Below are positions 7,212 to 7,491 of a DNA stretch of 7,491 nt, piece after piece. The notes beneath the pieces are model-generated. The model made no database searches, was not told the DNA's origin, and worked only from the letters and a program-made list of their open reading frames with translations. Each line of letters starts with the position of its first letter. Positions within the stretch are counted from its first letter, which is position 1. Both the position numbers and the translations under genes were made by a program. Source of the DNA: Clostridia bacterium (GTDB taxonomy: Bacteria; Bacillota; Clostridia; Oscillospirales; CAG-272); contig JAFVRI010000175.1 in NCBI GenBank assembly GCA_017504335.1, forward strand, positions 1 to 7,491, in the 5' to 3' direction.

Positions 7212-7239
7212 GTAATCAAGAATGTATTAACAACATCAT

Positions 7240-7268
7240 ATTATACAATAAAGTTGTAGAAAAGTCAA
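7240..7268 (-). promoter_or_regulatory. Sigma-A-type promoter of the hydratase-icd operon
   Basis: On the minus strand TTGACT (7263-7268) and a perfect TATAAT (7240-7245) are separated by exactly 17 bases. Transcription should start near 7231-7234, leaving a leader of about 36 bases that contains the ribosome binding site. The leader is too short for a riboswitch or attenuator. A promoter this close to consensus predicts strong expression unless repressed. Confidence 0.88.
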
Positions 7269-7270
7269 GG

Positions 7271-7295
7271 GGATTCGGGAGGATTTAGCGGATTT
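7271..7295. repeat. Three phased GGATT direct repeats in the divergent intergenic region
   Basis: GGATT occurs at 7271-7275, 7281-7285 and 7290-7294, a spacing of 10 and 9 bases, close to one helical turn. On the minus strand they read as AATCC and lie just upstream of the -35 box of the hydratase promoter. On the plus strand they form the recombinase leader. They could be a regulator binding site, a recombinase recognition site, or chance. Confidence 0.4.
7277..7283 (+). promoter_or_regulatory. Probable ribosome binding site of the recombinase gene
   Basis: GGGAGGA lies 12 bases before the ATG at 7296, longer than the usual spacing. No other ATG, GTG or TTG lies in frame between the upstream TAG (7257-7259) and 7296. 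The next ATG, at 7320, would cut off the first beta-strand of the fold. Confidence 0.55.
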
Positions 7296-7491
7296 ATGGA
7301 ATATCGAGCGGGACTTTATATGAGACTTTCCAAGGAGGACGGAGCGGGTACGGGAGCGGGAATCGAAGGGCAGAGGCTTTTTCTTCGTTCCTATGCACGG
7401 GAGCATGGCTTTTTGGTGACGGAAGAATACGCGGATGATGGGTACAGCGGAACCAATTACGACCGCCCTGCCTTTCGGCGGATGCTTCGAG
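7296..7491 (+). CDS. Large serine recombinase (resolvase/invertase catalytic domain), N-terminal part only
   Basis: Sixty-five codons are visible before the window ends. The first strand carries Tyr8-Met-Arg10-Leu-Ser12-Lys-Glu-Asp, the Y-x-R-x-S motif with Ser12 as the predicted DNA-attacking nucleophile and Arg10 as an active-site arginine. It continues with 'IEGQRLFL' (the IE-Q-R helix) and 'DDGYSGTNYDRPAF' at 47-60, a signature of recombinases on clostridial transposons, conjugative elements and prophages (Tn4451/Tn5397 type). Such enzymes integrate and excise DNA between short att sites, or invert segments. The gene is divergent from the operon, its ATG only 28 bases from the operon -35 box, so both share a 99-base control region. 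The C-terminal DNA-binding part lies outside the window, so intactness and exact subfamily are unknown. Confidence 0.92.
   Translation, partial: MEYRAGLYMRLSKEDGAGTGAGIEGQRLFLRSYAREHGFLVTEEYADDGYSGTNYDRPAFRRMLR

Larger units (their letters stand above)
1..7268 (-). other. Predicted six-gene operon
   Basis: Six minus-strand genes follow a single strong promoter with gaps of 9, 2, 71, 29 and 12 bases and no convincing terminator between them. The first three are tightly coupled, as are the last three. The 71-base gap before icd divides the array into two blocks and might allow an extra promoter, although I found none matching consensus. The left end of the transcript is outside the window. Confidence 0.7.

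Noticed and set aside
7197..7239. Riboswitch or T-box leader before the hydratase
   Set aside because: The leader predicted from the promoter is only about 36 bases, too short for such an element.
7200..7262. Plus-strand promoter for the recombinase
   Set aside because: The possible -10 boxes (TATTAT, TACAAT) have no -35 box at 16-18 bases, so I could not support a specific promoter.

Overview
The window looks like a chromosomal segment of a Gram-positive anaerobe, most likely a gut-type Clostridia (Bacillota). The evidence is a perfect sigma-A-type promoter, strong AGGAGG-like ribosome binding sites about 7-8 bases before several starts, a clostridial-style large serine recombinase, and proteins (GH20, SGNH hydrolase, YccF, FGW-type serine hydrolase) that resemble families common in that group. 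The lineage is inferred from protein and signal style, not from a marker gene.

Bases 1-7268 hold one codirectional array on the minus strand. Read in transcription order it is: promoter (7240-7268), aconitase-family hydratase (7196-4953), SGNH/GDSL esterase (4943-4293), cytoplasmic family-20 beta-N-acetylhexosaminidase (4290-2845), eukaryotic-type NADP isocitrate dehydrogenase icd (2773-1559), a small YccF-family membrane protein (1529-1110, TTG start), and a beta-lactamase-fold serine hydrolase that runs off the left edge (1097 to beyond 1). Gaps are 9, 2, 71, 29 and 12 bases, so most or all of it is probably one operon. The 71-base gap before icd is the only place where an internal promoter or processing site would fit, and it contains an AT-rich inverted repeat.

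The first and fourth genes are consecutive steps of the oxidative branch from citrate to 2-oxoglutarate, which in anaerobes mainly supplies carbon for glutamate and makes NADPH. Between them sit two enzymes that look like an intracellular amino-sugar glycan pair, a carbohydrate-esterase-like SGNH protein and a hexosaminidase. The hydratase is a divergent aconitase relative: the iron-sulfur cysteines and the swivel-domain serine and arginine are present, but the usual Asp-His pair of the active site is not.

At the right edge, bases 7296-7491 begin a divergent plus-strand gene for the catalytic domain of a serine recombinase. It starts only 28 bases beyond the -35 box of the operon promoter, so a mobile or rearranging element probably begins here. 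The 99-base divergent region between the hydratase and the recombinase also contains three GGATT repeats spaced about one helical turn apart.

No tRNA, rRNA, CRISPR array, insertion sequence or strong intrinsic terminator was seen, and no gene-free stretch exceeds 100 bases. Most of the window is ordinary metabolism. I did not find a convincing new defence or signalling system; the unusual points are the gene order, the divergent hydratase and the recombinase junction.
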